Positions 54,387 through 62,980 are shown, counted from the first letter of the stretch. The stretch is 64,000 nucleotides of DNA from Blastocatellia bacterium (GCA_025057015.1 JANWYG010000003.1:62001-126000); one strand, 5' to 3'. A program made the numbers and translations. Notes: generated by a model not told the origin, from the sequence alone.

Positions 54387-55349
54387 ATGTTGCTACTTCT
54401 TTTAGTGTTGCATCTTGCGTTTGCCTTTCAACGCACCTCTTCTTTAGTCTCTCATACAATCACCGTGAAGGTATACTTACCTGATGGTGTTGCTGTACCT
54501 CAAGTCGTCAAGGTGGAGCTTTATTCTGACAGGACGGGTCAACCGCTACAGATGATCAACTTGATGAAGGGAGAAACAACGGCAGTGTTTTATGGTTTGC
54601 CAAACGGTGAGTACGCCGTATCGGTTGATGCCGGACCGCAGTTTGAGCGCTTCATGGAACGTTTTTCTTTGAGAAATAACTTCTCGATGCTGAAACAGTT
54701 GGACGTCTTTCTGACAGGTAGAGTGGTCTCCAATACACCACCGGCGGTAATAGACGTTTCTCAAGCGAACGTGCCGAAAGAAGCCAGAAAAGCCTTCGAG
54801 AAAGGGCTAAGTAAGCTGCAAAGAGGCAAGGTAGACGATGCTGTGAAATCCTTCGAAGAGGCAGTCTCCATCTATCCAGACTATTTCGAGGCAGTGAATG
54901 GTCTTGCGGTGCAGTATATAGAACTTAAGCAGTATGACAAAGCTAGAAAGTACCTGGCGCGGTCAATGGAACTTGCGCCACAATCACCTTTACCTTATTT
55001 GAACCTTGGTATTTTCTTGCTCGAACAGCGTTTTTACCGCGAGGCGATAGAAACGCTTGAATATTCGCTTAAGCTAGATGGTGCTAATCCGATGACGCAT
55101 TACCAGTTGGGAATAGCTTATTTTCAGTCTGGTGACTTAGAAGCTGCGCAAAAGCGTTTTGAGACGACTGTTGAAACGGCATCTCGCAAGATACCGATGG
55201 CTAGGTTGTATTTGGCAGACGTGTATAAGAAGTTAGGACGAAAAGAAGATGCTTGTACGCAAATAGAGTATTTCTTGCGTGACGTGCCACATAGTCCGTT
55301 TACCGAAGTAGCCAAAAAAGAGCTGGCTAGCTTGCGACAGCAGAAATAG
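54387..55349 (+). CDS. TPR protein with N-terminal Ig-like domain
   Basis: 320 residues. An N-terminal hydrophobic segment (MLLLLLVLHLAFAF) is probably a signal peptide, followed by a strand-rich domain (about 25-110; TITVKVYLPDGVAVPQ, GLPNGEYAVSV), like a carboxypeptidase-regulatory fold. Then TPR repeats (about 130-310), such as AVKSFEEAVSIYPDYFEAVN. Probably a periplasmic adaptor. TAGGAGAGG precedes the ATG. Followed 14 bases later by rnpB. Confidence 0.85.
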   Translation: MLLLLLVLHLAFAFQRTSSLVSHTITVKVYLPDGVAVPQVVKVELYSDRTGQPLQMINLMKGETTAVFYGLPNGEYAVSVDAGPQFERFMERFSLRNNFSMLKQLDVFLTGRVVSNTPPAVIDVSQANVPKEARKAFEKGLSKLQRGKVDDAVKSFEEAVSIYPDYFEAVNGLAVQYIELKQYDKARKYLARSMELAPQSPLPYLNLGIFLLEQRFYREAIETLEYSLKLDGANPMTHYQLGIAYFQSGDLEAAQKRFETTVETASRKIPMARLYLADVYKKLGRKEDACTQIEYFLRDVPHSPFTEVAKKELASLRQQK

Positions 55350-55363
55350 ATATACTTTAGGAT

Positions 55364-55766
55364 TAGAAGCGGGCCGGACGGTCGCTGTCTCTTGCTTAAA
55401 GGGACAGAGGAAAGTCCGAACACCTACGGGCGACGAGCTGGCTAACAGCCAGGCGGGGTGACCCGACGACAAGTGCAACAGAGAGTAGACCAGCCGATGG
55501 CGGTACATAATACCGCACAGGTGATGGGTGAAACGGTAGGGTAAGAGCCTACCAGCGGGCGTGGTGACACTGCCCGGCTAGGCAAACTCCTCGTGGTGCA
55601 AGACCAAATAGGAAGTCGCTTTGGGGCTGCCCGTCCCCAGTCCGTTCCGCAAACGGCGCGTACTTCGGGTAGGTCGCTTGAGCCGTGTCGGTAACGACCG
55701 GCCTAGATGAATGACCGTCGTCCTGAGCTATCAGGAAACAGAATTCGGCTTATAGGCCCGCTTCCT
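55364..55766 (+). ncRNA. rnpB: RNase P RNA (bacterial type A)
   Basis: Catalytic RNA that removes tRNA 5' leaders. Ends pair as P1: GAAGCGGGCC (55366-55375) with GGCCCGCTTC (55755-55764). Conserved blocks are visible: GAGGAAAGTCCG near 55410, ACAGAGAGTAGACCAGCCGATG near 55479, and ACAGAATTCGGCTTATAGG near the 3' end. A -10-like TATACT lies at 55351-55356. Exact 5' and 3' ends are estimates. Confidence 0.96.
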
Positions 55767-55783
55767 CTAATGTGTAGACTGTG

Positions 55784-56506
55784 ATGAATCAAAATCTGTA
55801 TAGCTTTTTCTGGCTTCTTGTAGGGTTAGCTTTGGGCTTCAGCGTGGGATATGTGGGCACCACTGCCTTGAATCAGTCACAGGAAGCCGTGCAATCAACT
55901 GCCAGTCGTCTGCCAGAGGGTCATCCCGACATCTCCAACCAGGTGGATGTAGAAAAGGAAGTTCGCGCAGCTATCGAGTTTGGACGGCAAAACCTGGACT
56001 ATGAATCCCAGCTTAGGGTGGGTTCTTTCCTGTATATGGAAGCTCAGAGACTAGAAGAAGCAAAGCCCTTTTTCCTCAAGGCGCACGAGCTCCGACCAAA
56101 CGAATTTGAGCCGCTTCGCCAACTTGGTAATGTGACGTTCGATCTGAGCCAACATAAGAACGACCCAGAGTTGATGAAAGAGGCTGCCAAGTGGTACGAA
56201 AAGGCTTTGAAAATCAAACCAGACGATATCAATGTCCGTACTGATTACGGAATTACCTTTTTCTTGCGACAGCCACCAGATTATAGATCTGCCATCGCTC
56301 AGTATGATAAGTCGTTGCAGATAAACCCTGAACACGCGCCTACTTTGTACAACAAACTGCGTGCTCAAATAGCACTGGGAGAAATTACAGAAGCCTTGAC
56401 AACATTCGAGAAGCTAAAGTCGGCTAGCCCTGAGCAGCAGGAGCTCATAAGACACGCACAAGCGGAATTAGAAAATGCAAAAGGCAACAAGATACCTACT
56501 CATTAA
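55784..56506 (+). CDS. Membrane-anchored TPR protein
   Basis: About 240 residues. A transmembrane segment (LYSFFWLLVGLALGFSVGYVG) is followed by TPR-type repeats (FLKAHELRPNEFEPLRQLGN, WYEKALKIKPDDINV, QYDKSLQINPEHAPTLYNK). Orientation suggests an external adaptor. ATG 55784 and the GTG one codon earlier are equally possible. No strong ribosome-binding site. It lies just after rnpB; function unknown. Confidence 0.78.
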   Translation: MNQNLYSFFWLLVGLALGFSVGYVGTTALNQSQEAVQSTASRLPEGHPDISNQVDVEKEVRAAIEFGRQNLDYESQLRVGSFLYMEAQRLEEAKPFFLKAHELRPNEFEPLRQLGNVTFDLSQHKNDPELMKEAAKWYEKALKIKPDDINVRTDYGITFFLRQPPDYRSAIAQYDKSLQINPEHAPTLYNKLRAQIALGEITEALTTFEKLKSASPEQQELIRHAQAELENAKGNKIPTH

Positions 56507-56751
56507 GTTCGTCGATGAAAAAGGCTCCGAGCAGAGAAAGCGGAGCGCTTGAGCTTCAAATTGGCGAAGTAGGGCAGACATAGAAAAATAACGCGCTGCG
56601 TTCCAAACACTTGTCAGTAAAGCGAAGTTCTTGGCTCTATTTAAGAATGGCAGAGCAGAGGGTGTTAGGTTGAGAGTTGCCAAGAGAGCTTTACAGGTTT
56701 CATAGTCTATGTAGCGGGAAACTCAGTTTGACCGAAAAGTGGCATCAGCTT

Positions 56752-56851
56752 TGGCGGAGGCGTGTAGGAATCGAACCCACCTCGGCCTCTTACAAAAATG
56801 GCCGACTACAGATTTGAAGTCTGCGGAGACCACCAGGTCCCTTTCGCCTCC
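56752..56851 (-). tRNA. selC: tRNA-Sec (UCA anticodon)
   Basis: On the minus strand the RNA runs from GGAGGCG to CGCCTCCGCCA, with encoded CCA. The anticodon arm is CAGACTTCAAATCTG, anticodon TCA (bases 56815-56817). A long variable arm (CGGCC ... GGCCG) and the T-loop TTCGATT are present, and the 100-base length fits Sec tRNA. The eighth acceptor pair is an A-A mismatch. It shows that the organism reads UGA as selenocysteine, at least in some genes. No sel genes are next to it here. Confidence 0.93.
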
Positions 56852-57085
56852 GAAGATTTCAGAAATTGCTCGACTAAAGTACTGTTAGAGCTGGTTTCTA
56901 AATAGAGCAGATTATAGTGAGATTTGATTTTCTACATCAACTATGAAACGGCCTGCTGTGGCTAAAAGCTAGCAAATAGTTGTAGGTTGTTAGGTCGTTT
57001 GAGTACTTTACTAAAACGAAGTAGTGCTTCCCCTGAGTAGAGAAGTGATTTTTCATCAACAGCAAATTGGTTGGAGGAGTAAAAG

Positions 57086-57988
57086 ATGCTTGTTTTGTTA
57101 TTGCTGTTATTTCTTCCGACAGCGGCAAGTGCCGTAGAGACAAAGGTTGTCATTAGGGTAGTCAGTGCTGATACGCTAGTCATTGACGGTGGACAGTACG
57201 TTAAGTTGCTAGGAATAAGAGCGCCTGATGAACAGCAACAAGCGCTTGCCACTCGTAAGTTTCTTTCTTCTACTTTGTTAGGTCAGGAAGTCTCAATAGA
57301 GACTGATGGAGCTAATGCGGTGTTTGGACACAAGGACAAGTATGGTCGTTTGCTGGCTTATGTCTACCGCTTATCTGACAACCTGTTTGTTAATGGGGCA
57401 CTTATAGTTCATGGACTAGCTTTTGTTGATACGACAAATCTTCACAAGTTGCGTACAGGGCTTCTTATGTACCAGCAGCAGGCTCGTAAAGAGCGTCGCG
57501 GCATCTGGCAGACGACTGATTATAGTCCTCAGGAGCTAGCAGAGAAGAACAAAGTTCCTTTGCCAGAGCAACCTTTTACTCCTAATGAGAGGGATAAGAC
57601 ACCTGATTTGCGGCTTGAGATTTATTGGGCAAAGAGGGCCGATCCAAGGTTTCGTACTGCAAGATCAGCTGAAGAGGCAAATTTTCTTGCTTCTATCTAT
57701 CAAGAAGACGTGCTTAAAGGTACTCTTCCGGTGATGGTGCAAGTTCGGCGCAACTTAGCTAGTGCTCTCAATGAACATTTTTCTGCAGGTGGAGTACAAC
57801 TCAAGGTGGAGGCAGTAGGTGAGGAGGCCGAAATACTCAAGTTTATTGCTGAAGGCATGGATCAAAATGATGCTGAAAAATTTCTTGCTGTACCCTTCAA
57901 CAAAGAACTATTTAGCGGCCTCGAATTTAAGGAAGTTATCTTCACTGATGGGGCTAATTTTAGTTATACATACAAGGTCGAGCATTAG
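57086..57988 (+). CDS. Exported SNase-fold protein with altered active site
   Basis: 300 residues. A signal peptide (MLVLLLLLFLPTAASA) is followed by a staphylococcal-nuclease fold (about 18-145; VVSADTLVIDGGQYVKLLGI, then HKDKYGRLLAYVY). Comparing with SNase: Asp21 and Thr22 positions are kept, Arg35 is Lys40, Asp40 is Arg45, Thr41 is Ala46, Glu43 is Asp48, Arg87 is kept. Loss of a calcium ligand makes strong nuclease activity unlikely. The C-terminal 150 residues (LRLEIYWAKRADPRFR) form a separate unrecognised domain. GGAGGAG precedes the ATG. Confidence 0.83.
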   Translation: MLVLLLLLFLPTAASAVETKVVIRVVSADTLVIDGGQYVKLLGIRAPDEQQQALATRKFLSSTLLGQEVSIETDGANAVFGHKDKYGRLLAYVYRLSDNLFVNGALIVHGLAFVDTTNLHKLRTGLLMYQQQARKERRGIWQTTDYSPQELAEKNKVPLPEQPFTPNERDKTPDLRLEIYWAKRADPRFRTARSAEEANFLASIYQEDVLKGTLPVMVQVRRNLASALNEHFSAGGVQLKVEAVGEEAEILKFIAEGMDQNDAEKFLAVPFNKELFSGLEFKEVIFTDGANFSYTYKVEH

Positions 57989-58254
57989 TTGGTGTCTCCG
58001 TTGAGCAGGTTATCTAGTTTTATCTGGGAGAAAATCTTTTGACTGTTCTTGAGGAACTTATTTGCTGCACTATTGAGCAATTGAGTAGCGGCAGATTCTC
58101 GGGTCTTTGCTAATCCTTGTAGTACCATCAATTCGAGCGCGCGATCTATAATTTTGTTGCTTGTAACAGAAAGCTGACGAGTCGATTTTAGCGGTCTTCC
58201 TACACGTGAACGGCTTGCTGACGTAGACGTATTGCTGCGCGGTGTTTTAGTCAT
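57985..58254 (-). CDS. Small basic hypothetical protein
   Basis: 89 residues. The N-terminal 30 are Ser/Thr/Arg-rich with an AT-hook-like core (RVGRPLKS), the rest is helical (IIDRALELMVLQGLAKTRES). It could bind DNA; this is inference. The stop overlaps the converging SNase-fold gene by 4 bases. Its upstream region holds the inverted repeats listed at 58255-58613. Confidence 0.6.
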   Translation of the reverse strand: MTKTPRSNTSTSASRSRVGRPLKSTRQLSVTSNKIIDRALELMVLQGLAKTRESAATQLLNSAANKFLKNSQKIFSQIKLDNLLNGDTN

Positions 58255-58613
58255 TACCGTTTCTCCTCTGATTTTGTTGCTGTATACTTCTGCCCAGACT
58301 AATCTTTAGTCTTTTGTCTGGACAAGATTAACTACTGTTTTCTGCTACACTTAGTGTACAAAGATTATACACTGTGATGCTGATTTTCAAAACAGTATTT
58401 TGTGAGATTTTAGACTGCTGTTAGCTTATTTTGCTATTCGGTATTAGCCGTTACAGTGACACCATCGAATCAATTAACATACGATTTTTGATGGATTTTT
58501 GAAGCTAGTTGTCTCTAGAATGTTGATCTCTACAAGTTTTTTTTGTATATATTGCGCAATGCTGCGTATCGTGTCTTTGAAACGTGAAAAAACCTAGAGA
58601 GGAGAAAACCAGG
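58255..58613. promoter_or_regulatory. Divergent intergenic region with several inverted repeats
   Basis: About 360 AT-rich bases between the small basic protein gene (minus) and the HU gene (plus). It contains TAATCTT/AAGATTA (58300-58306 and 58324-58330) enclosing TTGTC-TG-GACAA (58314-58325), and three TACACT half-sites: palindrome TACACT-T-AGTGTA (58346-58358), then TACACT (58368-58373). This looks like an operator region for one or both genes. No coding ORF seen. Confidence 0.5.
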
Positions 58614-59075
58614 ATGGCAGAAAAGAAGACCAAAAAGGCTAAGGCAGCCAAGGCAGAACCGAAAGAAGTACCTGCACCTCCTGTCCAAGAAGTACCTGCA
58701 CCTCCTGCTCAACCGGAGCAGCCCAAGCAGGAGCCAGAACAAGTGAAGAAGGAACAAAAACAGGTCAAAGAAGTCAAATCGGCGAAGCCTGCAGTAAAGC
58801 CTATGACAAAGGCTGAAATGGTGGCAAAAATTGCTGAGAAATTAGGTCTTAAGCAGCGCCAGGTGTCTGACTTTTTTAACGAACTAGCAATGCTTGCTGT
58901 AGAGGAGCTAAACAGAGCAGGTCAGTTTCAGATCCATGGCATAGGAAAGCTGGTGAAGGGTATACGCAAAGCGCGTACTGCCGTCAATCCTAAGACAAAG
59001 GAAACGGTCAATATTCCTGAGAGAGCTGTACTGAGATTCCGTTTTGCTAAGGCTTGTAAAGAGGCTATAAAGTAG
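58614..59075 (+). CDS. HU-family DNA-binding protein with Lys/Pro-rich N-terminal extension
   Basis: About 153 residues. The first 60 are Lys/Ala/Pro/Glu-rich, with a VPAPP motif twice, unlike ordinary 90-residue HU. From about residue 64 the HU fold starts (MTKAEMVAKIAEKLGLKQRQ), with the arm ending VNPKTKETVNIPERAVLRFR. Packs or bends DNA; tails of this kind recall histone-like Lys-rich extensions. The start at 58614 has GAGAGGAG 10 bases upstream; an in-frame ATG at 58584 has none. Confidence 0.88.
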   Translation: MAEKKTKKAKAAKAEPKEVPAPPVQEVPAPPAQPEQPKQEPEQVKKEQKQVKEVKSAKPAVKPMTKAEMVAKIAEKLGLKQRQVSDFFNELAMLAVEELNRAGQFQIHGIGKLVKGIRKARTAVNPKTKETVNIPERAVLRFRFAKACKEAIK

Positions 59076-59079
59076 CCAT

Positions 59080-59108
59080 GTGAAGTCTGTGTTTCACACA
59101 GACTTCAC
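59080..59108. terminator. Perfect 12-bp hairpin between converging genes
   Basis: GTGAAGTCTGTG (59080-59091) pairs exactly with CACAGACTTCAC (59097-59108) around the 5-base loop TTTCA. It sits between the HU stop and the stop of the converging gene at 59110. No T-run follows, so the terminator role is likely but not certain. Confidence 0.6.
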
Positions 59109-59109
59109 T

Positions 59110-60042
59110 CTAGGGGCGTTCCTCACCAGCAACGATTATACAAGCCTTGCCGGCCAGGCATTCTGAGAAGTCTTTTAAGTATGCCCTTCGCAGTCGCTTG
59201 TAGTGGAGAACTATCGTTTTGACCTCTTCAAAGCTGAGAGGAGAGCCTTCTTGAAATCCTATAGCCCAGGTGGGAAAGTGCTTTGCATGTTCGAGTAGGT
59301 TCGTCAGCGACTCCATGTAACGCTCCTTTGATAGGATGTTAGCACTAGGGCTGTTTTTGATCGCTTCTTCTATGATGCTACTGTTGTTGCCTAGCCAGAC
59401 TTCGCGCCAGTACTTCTTGCTGTTGAAAAAATAGCTCATGCTGCCTGGCAGAGGTAACTTCATATATAGCAGATCTGCACGAGTTCTGATCAGAAAGTCT
59501 ACAGCTTCGAGGTTAAATGAGAAGTTAAATTTTCGGTTGTCGACTATGCGGTTGACCACGAAAAGCATTTCTCTAAAAACTTCGCTGAGAGGTCGCTTTA
59601 GGTTCCACGTCTGCTTGTCAAAACAAAGCGCATAATCGCCAACTAACACCGTAGCATAGATGGCCAGAGCCTTTAGCATAGAGCTGCCCAGCTCACATAA
59701 GTTGGCACGGATAGTAGATAGCGTTTCGACGTCTTCTGGGTGAAACCATCTTTCCAAGTCTTCTATGAAAAAAGATGCGCTACGCTTGGCAAGTAAAATG
59801 TCTACATCGCTTTGAGAAAGCTGCTCAGAATTGTTTTCTACTCGTGCACGAGCTACCCACCAAGCCCACTTACAGATGTCATTATCCACTATCTTTTTAC
59901 CTAAAGTCTTGAGTGCCCAGTCTGTCTTTGCCGAGCCTGCAAAAGGAATAGCTATTGACTCGGCTTTTATCTCTTTCAAAACAGTTACTTCAAATGCTGT
60001 CCAGTTGCGGTTTCTCATCGTCTTTTTTAGAGGAATTGCCAT
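59110..60042 (-). CDS. Hypothetical protein, about 300 aa, with FAGSA motif
   Basis: Not confidently recognised. Near the N-terminus is AIPFAGSAKTDWALKTLGKK, then VDNDICKWAW; it recalls motif I and the following loop of D12-class adenine DNA methyltransferases (for example PFAGSG and ND). However, I see no DPPY motif, and the rest is a helical domain. Start uncertain: 60042 or 60018 overlap the HD-GYP gene end at 59990, whereas a TTG at 59979 would not. Cytoplasmic, no membrane segment. Confidence 0.6.
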   Translation of the reverse strand: MAIPLKKTMRNRNWTAFEVTVLKEIKAESIAIPFAGSAKTDWALKTLGKKIVDNDICKWAWWVARARVENNSEQLSQSDVDILLAKRSASFFIEDLERWFHPEDVETLSTIRANLCELGSSMLKALAIYATVLVGDYALCFDKQTWNLKRPLSEVFREMLFVVNRIVDNRKFNFSFNLEAVDFLIRTRADLLYMKLPLPGSMSYFFNSKKYWREVWLGNNSSIIEEAIKNSPSANILSKERYMESLTNLLEHAKHFPTWAIGFQEGSPLSFEEVKTIVLHYKRLRRAYLKDFSECLAGKACIIVAGEERP

Positions 60043-60691
60043 CGAGTGCTTCTTCAGTCAGCTCTTGAGAAGCAGCAGTAGCAAAAGACTCGTCTTTCGT
60101 TGTGTCTATGATAGGGTAACTTTCCTCTTCTTCGAGCATGGACAGGAATATTTTGACTAGTTGCGGATCAAACTCTATTCCAGCAAACGCAGCGATGATG
60201 TGTCGTACCTCTGGTTTGCTGAAGGCTTCCCGGTAGGGTCGCAAAGAGGAAAGCGCATCATAAGTGTCTACCAGCCGAAGTATCCTTGCTCCTAGCGGTA
60301 TTTCTTCACCGCACAAGCAGTCTGGGTATCCAGTACCATTCCACCATTCGTGGTGCCACCTGACAAGTAGCTGTACCTGTTTGCTAATACCATGCTTTGC
60401 TATTTGCTGCTCTCCTAGTATGGAATGGGTTTGTATGTTAATTTTCGTACTGAGGTTAAATTTGACTGGTTGAGATATTAGCTCTCCATCAAGTGCTAAC
60501 TCTCCTATGTCGTGTAACAGTGCTGCTAGCTTGATGGCATCTAGATCAGCTCCGCCTAACCCTGTTCGCCGAGCTAAGGCTTCGGCTAGCTCAGCTAACT
60601 TTGAAGCATGAGGGTGCAAGTAGCGTTCGTGGTTGTCTATGGAAGAAGCTAGTTTCTGTAGCTCTGCAAGAGACTTCTGCTCACTTGGCAT
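59990..60691 (-). CDS. HD-GYP-domain phosphodiesterase-like protein
   Basis: 233 residues. HD core LHDIGELA (about residues 58-65), then HHEWWNGTGYP (about 110-120) and ARILRLVDTYDAL, DxxxDAL-type helix, RPYREAFS. The HHExxNGTGYP element is the GYP hallmark, linked to cyclic-di-GMP hydrolysis. No sensor or receiver domain, so the input is unknown. It overlaps the downstream gene by up to 53 bases and lies 15 bases after the zinc-ribbon gene. Confidence 0.87.
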   Translation of the reverse strand: MPSEQKSLAELQKLASSIDNHERYLHPHASKLAELAEALARRTGLGGADLDAIKLAALLHDIGELALDGELISQPVKFNLSTKINIQTHSILGEQQIAKHGISKQVQLLVRWHHEWWNGTGYPDCLCGEEIPLGARILRLVDTYDALSSLRPYREAFSKPEVRHIIAAFAGIEFDPQLVKIFLSMLEEEESYPIIDTTKDESFATAASQELTEEALDGNSSKKDDEKPQLDSI

Positions 60692-60706
60692 AGGCAGTTA
60701 TGTGTG

Positions 60707-61438
60707 CTACTCTGCTACCGCTCCTTTTTCAACGGCTGCCTTATAGTAAAGTATTCGACTACAGATTTCACAGCTTACTATTTCTTCACCGCGTTTTATT
60801 GTTGCTAATACCTGAGCGCGGATCGTCATGCGACAGGCTGAACAAGAAGCATCTACCACTTCGGCTAGGCCTTGACCGCTGCGCAAACGTGCTATACGTT
60901 CGTACCTGCTAAAAACGTCTTTAGAAATGTTGCTAATAAGCAGCTCGCGTTCGGTCTTTAGATTGTCGATCTGCTGTTTGTTCTGCTTGTACTCCTCGTC
61001 TAGCTGGCGTAGTTGGTCTTCTAACTTGCGGCGGCGTTCTTCTATTTCAGGCCGGCGCTTTTCGACTTCAGCATGCAGTTTGTCTATCTTATCCCCTAGC
61101 TCAAGTAGTTCTGTTTCAGTCTGCTGTATGCCTTTCTTTGCCGTATCTATTTCCCGTAGACAGGTAGAGTACTCTCGCTCGTTTTTTACCTTCATTAGGT
61201 CTTTCTTAAACTTTTCGTGCTGTTTATCTAATTCTTTAAGCTTGGCCTCTAATTCCTTTTGCTGTTTTTCTAGCTTTTCTAGGTCGAGCCTAAGCTCGTT
61301 ATATTCTGCTATGCTGGAATTAAATTCTGCTTCAAGTCTTTCTTTTTCGGCAGGTATCTGTGATAATGCCTTACTGATTTGTAGTATTTGTAAATCTATG
61401 TTCTGTAACAAAATAAGTTTTTCTAGATCTGGGTTCAC
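60707..61438 (-). CDS. Coiled-coil C4 zinc-ribbon protein
   Basis: 243 residues. About residues 15-180 are one long coiled coil (EKERLEAEFNSSIAEYNELR and on), then a zinc ribbon with two CxxC pairs (CSAC at about 198, CEIC near 221). This layout is that of the CT398/zf-RING_7 family, proposed to bind nucleic acid or to act as an accessory to RNA metabolism; its exact role is unsettled. First gene of a run with the HD-GYP gene downstream. Confidence 0.88.
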   Translation of the reverse strand: MNPDLEKLILLQNIDLQILQISKALSQIPAEKERLEAEFNSSIAEYNELRLDLEKLEKQQKELEAKLKELDKQHEKFKKDLMKVKNEREYSTCLREIDTAKKGIQQTETELLELGDKIDKLHAEVEKRRPEIEERRRKLEDQLRQLDEEYKQNKQQIDNLKTERELLISNISKDVFSRYERIARLRSGQGLAEVVDASCSACRMTIRAQVLATIKRGEEIVSCEICSRILYYKAAVEKGAVAE

Positions 61439-61577
61439 ACTGTCTCCTGAGAACTTTTTGTAGCAATTTTACACCACTACAGGCCTCAAGCTCAATTGAT
61501 AGAGCACGAGCTTAGCGCTTGCACACTTTCGCTTTGCGTCTACTGAATCTGACTAAACCGATGGCAGCCACAGCAAG

Positions 61578-62069
61578 TTACCTTACTTGGTTCAAATTTT
61601 TGCGCTTGCTCGTCGGTAAGATCAGCCTTAGTACCAAAAGCAGGAGATTGCCCATAGCCGAGCCCAATAGCACTTCTGCTCCTATGCTGAAAGATAAATG
61701 ACCGATTATGTGGCGTAAGTGGTGTGGATCGGCTGCTAAGGAGAATTCCGGTGCGGTGAAAATGTTCGGTGTACCGCTAAGTACTGAAAATACTATAGCA
61801 CTGACTATAAGAAGCTGGCTGAAAGCAGAGATGATAGCAGTGCAGATTACGACATGCAGTGCTCCGCCAAAGTGGCTAAAGTGGATGTTTACCGTAGCAA
61901 GCAACACTGCTATGGCAGAGGCTGCTGTGACGCTGAAATACTTTACTATGTCAAGCGGCACGCCTATGGCGTCGAGCAGTAATCTGAGCATCCAGATAGC
62001 AGCAATAAAGGCCAGTAAAGGTGTGAGCATTTTGAAGTAGGCTTTTAGAGAATATCCGCCAAGCTGCAT
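61578..62069 (-). CDS. Hypothetical membrane protein
   Basis: 163 residues with four predicted membrane helices (LLAFIAAIWMLRLLLD, YFSVTAASAIAVLLATVNI, VICTAIISAFSQLLIVSAIV, FSIGAEVLLGSAMGNLLLLV). I do not recognise the family. It follows the SpoIIE-type phosphatase by 2 bases on the same strand, so the two are probably co-expressed. Confidence 0.72.
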   Translation of the reverse strand: MQLGGYSLKAYFKMLTPLLAFIAAIWMLRLLLDAIGVPLDIVKYFSVTAASAIAVLLATVNIHFSHFGGALHVVICTAIISAFSQLLIVSAIVFSVLSGTPNIFTAPEFSLAADPHHLRHIIGHLSFSIGAEVLLGSAMGNLLLLVLRLILPTSKRKNLNQVR

Positions 62070-62071
62070 AA

Positions 62072-62980
62072 CTACTCCTTCACCTTGACTACAAGTAAGG
62101 TCACGTCATCTTCGGTCTTGCCCCATTTAGTTACTGCAGTAAGCACAGCATCCTTTATCTCTACGGTCTTCCTGTCCTTGTGTTGTTCGACTACGGTTTT
62201 TAGTCTTTCTATGCCAAAGTCTTCTTTGGAGTTTGTGGCTTCTATTATTCCGTCAGAGAAAAGCAGTAAAACGTCTCCCGGTAAAAGCTTTATTTCACCT
62301 GTGCTGTATATCGATTCAGCAAACAGACCGAGTGGCGGACCTCCTTGCTCGAGTTGTAAGCTTTTGCCTACTAACAGCGGAGGGTAATGTCCTGCATTGA
62401 CGTAGCGTAGCAACCTAGATGACTCTATCCATTCTGCATAAAACAGGGTGACGTATTTTGAGGGGTCAGTGACGTGGTACAGATGCAAATTCAGACGAGA
62501 ACATACCGCATCTGCTGCTAGCCCTTGTTCTACTAGTAGTCGTAAGGCTGCCTGTACGTTAGATACTAGTATTGCTGCCGAAATACCTTTGCCACTTACG
62601 TCTGCTACTACAAATACTAAGCGGTCTTTTGATGGCCTTAACACATCGTAGTAGTCACCGCTTATGCCCCTTGCTGGCAGACAAACAGCACTGATCTCTA
62701 GTTGCGAATCCTCAGGTAGTGACTTAGGAAACAGAGCTTGCTGTACTTGCAACGCAAAATGTAACTCGGCCTCCTTTTGTGCAAGCGCAAACTGGCTAGC
62801 TTTGAGTTCTAGCTGTAGTCTGTATAGCGAAGCAAGTAACACGGCTACGGCTGTCGTGCTGCCAAAAGTCAATCCCCAGGTGACTATAGCTTGGTCTCTT
62901 ATAAGCGTTCTGCCGAGAATTAAAAGAAGGCCTGCAGTCAGGAGAAAGCCAGCTAGTAGCAGCCTATCCTTGCTCTCCAC
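62072..62980 (-). CDS. SpoIIE/RsbU-type PP2C protein phosphatase
   Basis: About 302 residues. Two membrane helices at the N-terminus (about 5-60; LLLAGFLLTAGLLLILG, TFGSTTAVAVLLASLY), a short coiled linker, then a SpoIIE domain (about 90-302): GISGDYYDVLRPSKDRLVFV, DVSGKGISAAILVSNVQAAL, YVNAGHYPPLLV, LLLFSDGIIEATN. Metal-binding Asp/Gly positions are present. Dephosphorylates an anti-sigma antagonist such as the STAS protein at 17477. The start GTG at 62980 has GAGG 7 bases upstream; 63007 is an in-frame ATG. Confidence 0.9.
   Translation of the reverse strand: MESKDRLLLAGFLLTAGLLLILGRTLIRDQAIVTWGLTFGSTTAVAVLLASLYRLQLELKASQFALAQKEAELHFALQVQQALFPKSLPEDSQLEISAVCLPARGISGDYYDVLRPSKDRLVFVVADVSGKGISAAILVSNVQAALRLLVEQGLAADAVCSRLNLHLYHVTDPSKYVTLFYAEWIESSRLLRYVNAGHYPPLLVGKSLQLEQGGPPLGLFAESIYSTGEIKLLPGDVLLLFSDGIIEATNSKEDFGIERLKTVVEQHKDRKTVEIKDAVLTAVTKWGKTEDDVTLLVVKVKE

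Noticed and set aside
56468-56683. Minus-strand ORF of 71 residues after the TPR gene
   Set aside because: It overlaps the TPR gene end, has no ribosome-binding site or recognisable domain, and ends before tRNA-Sec; most likely non-coding.
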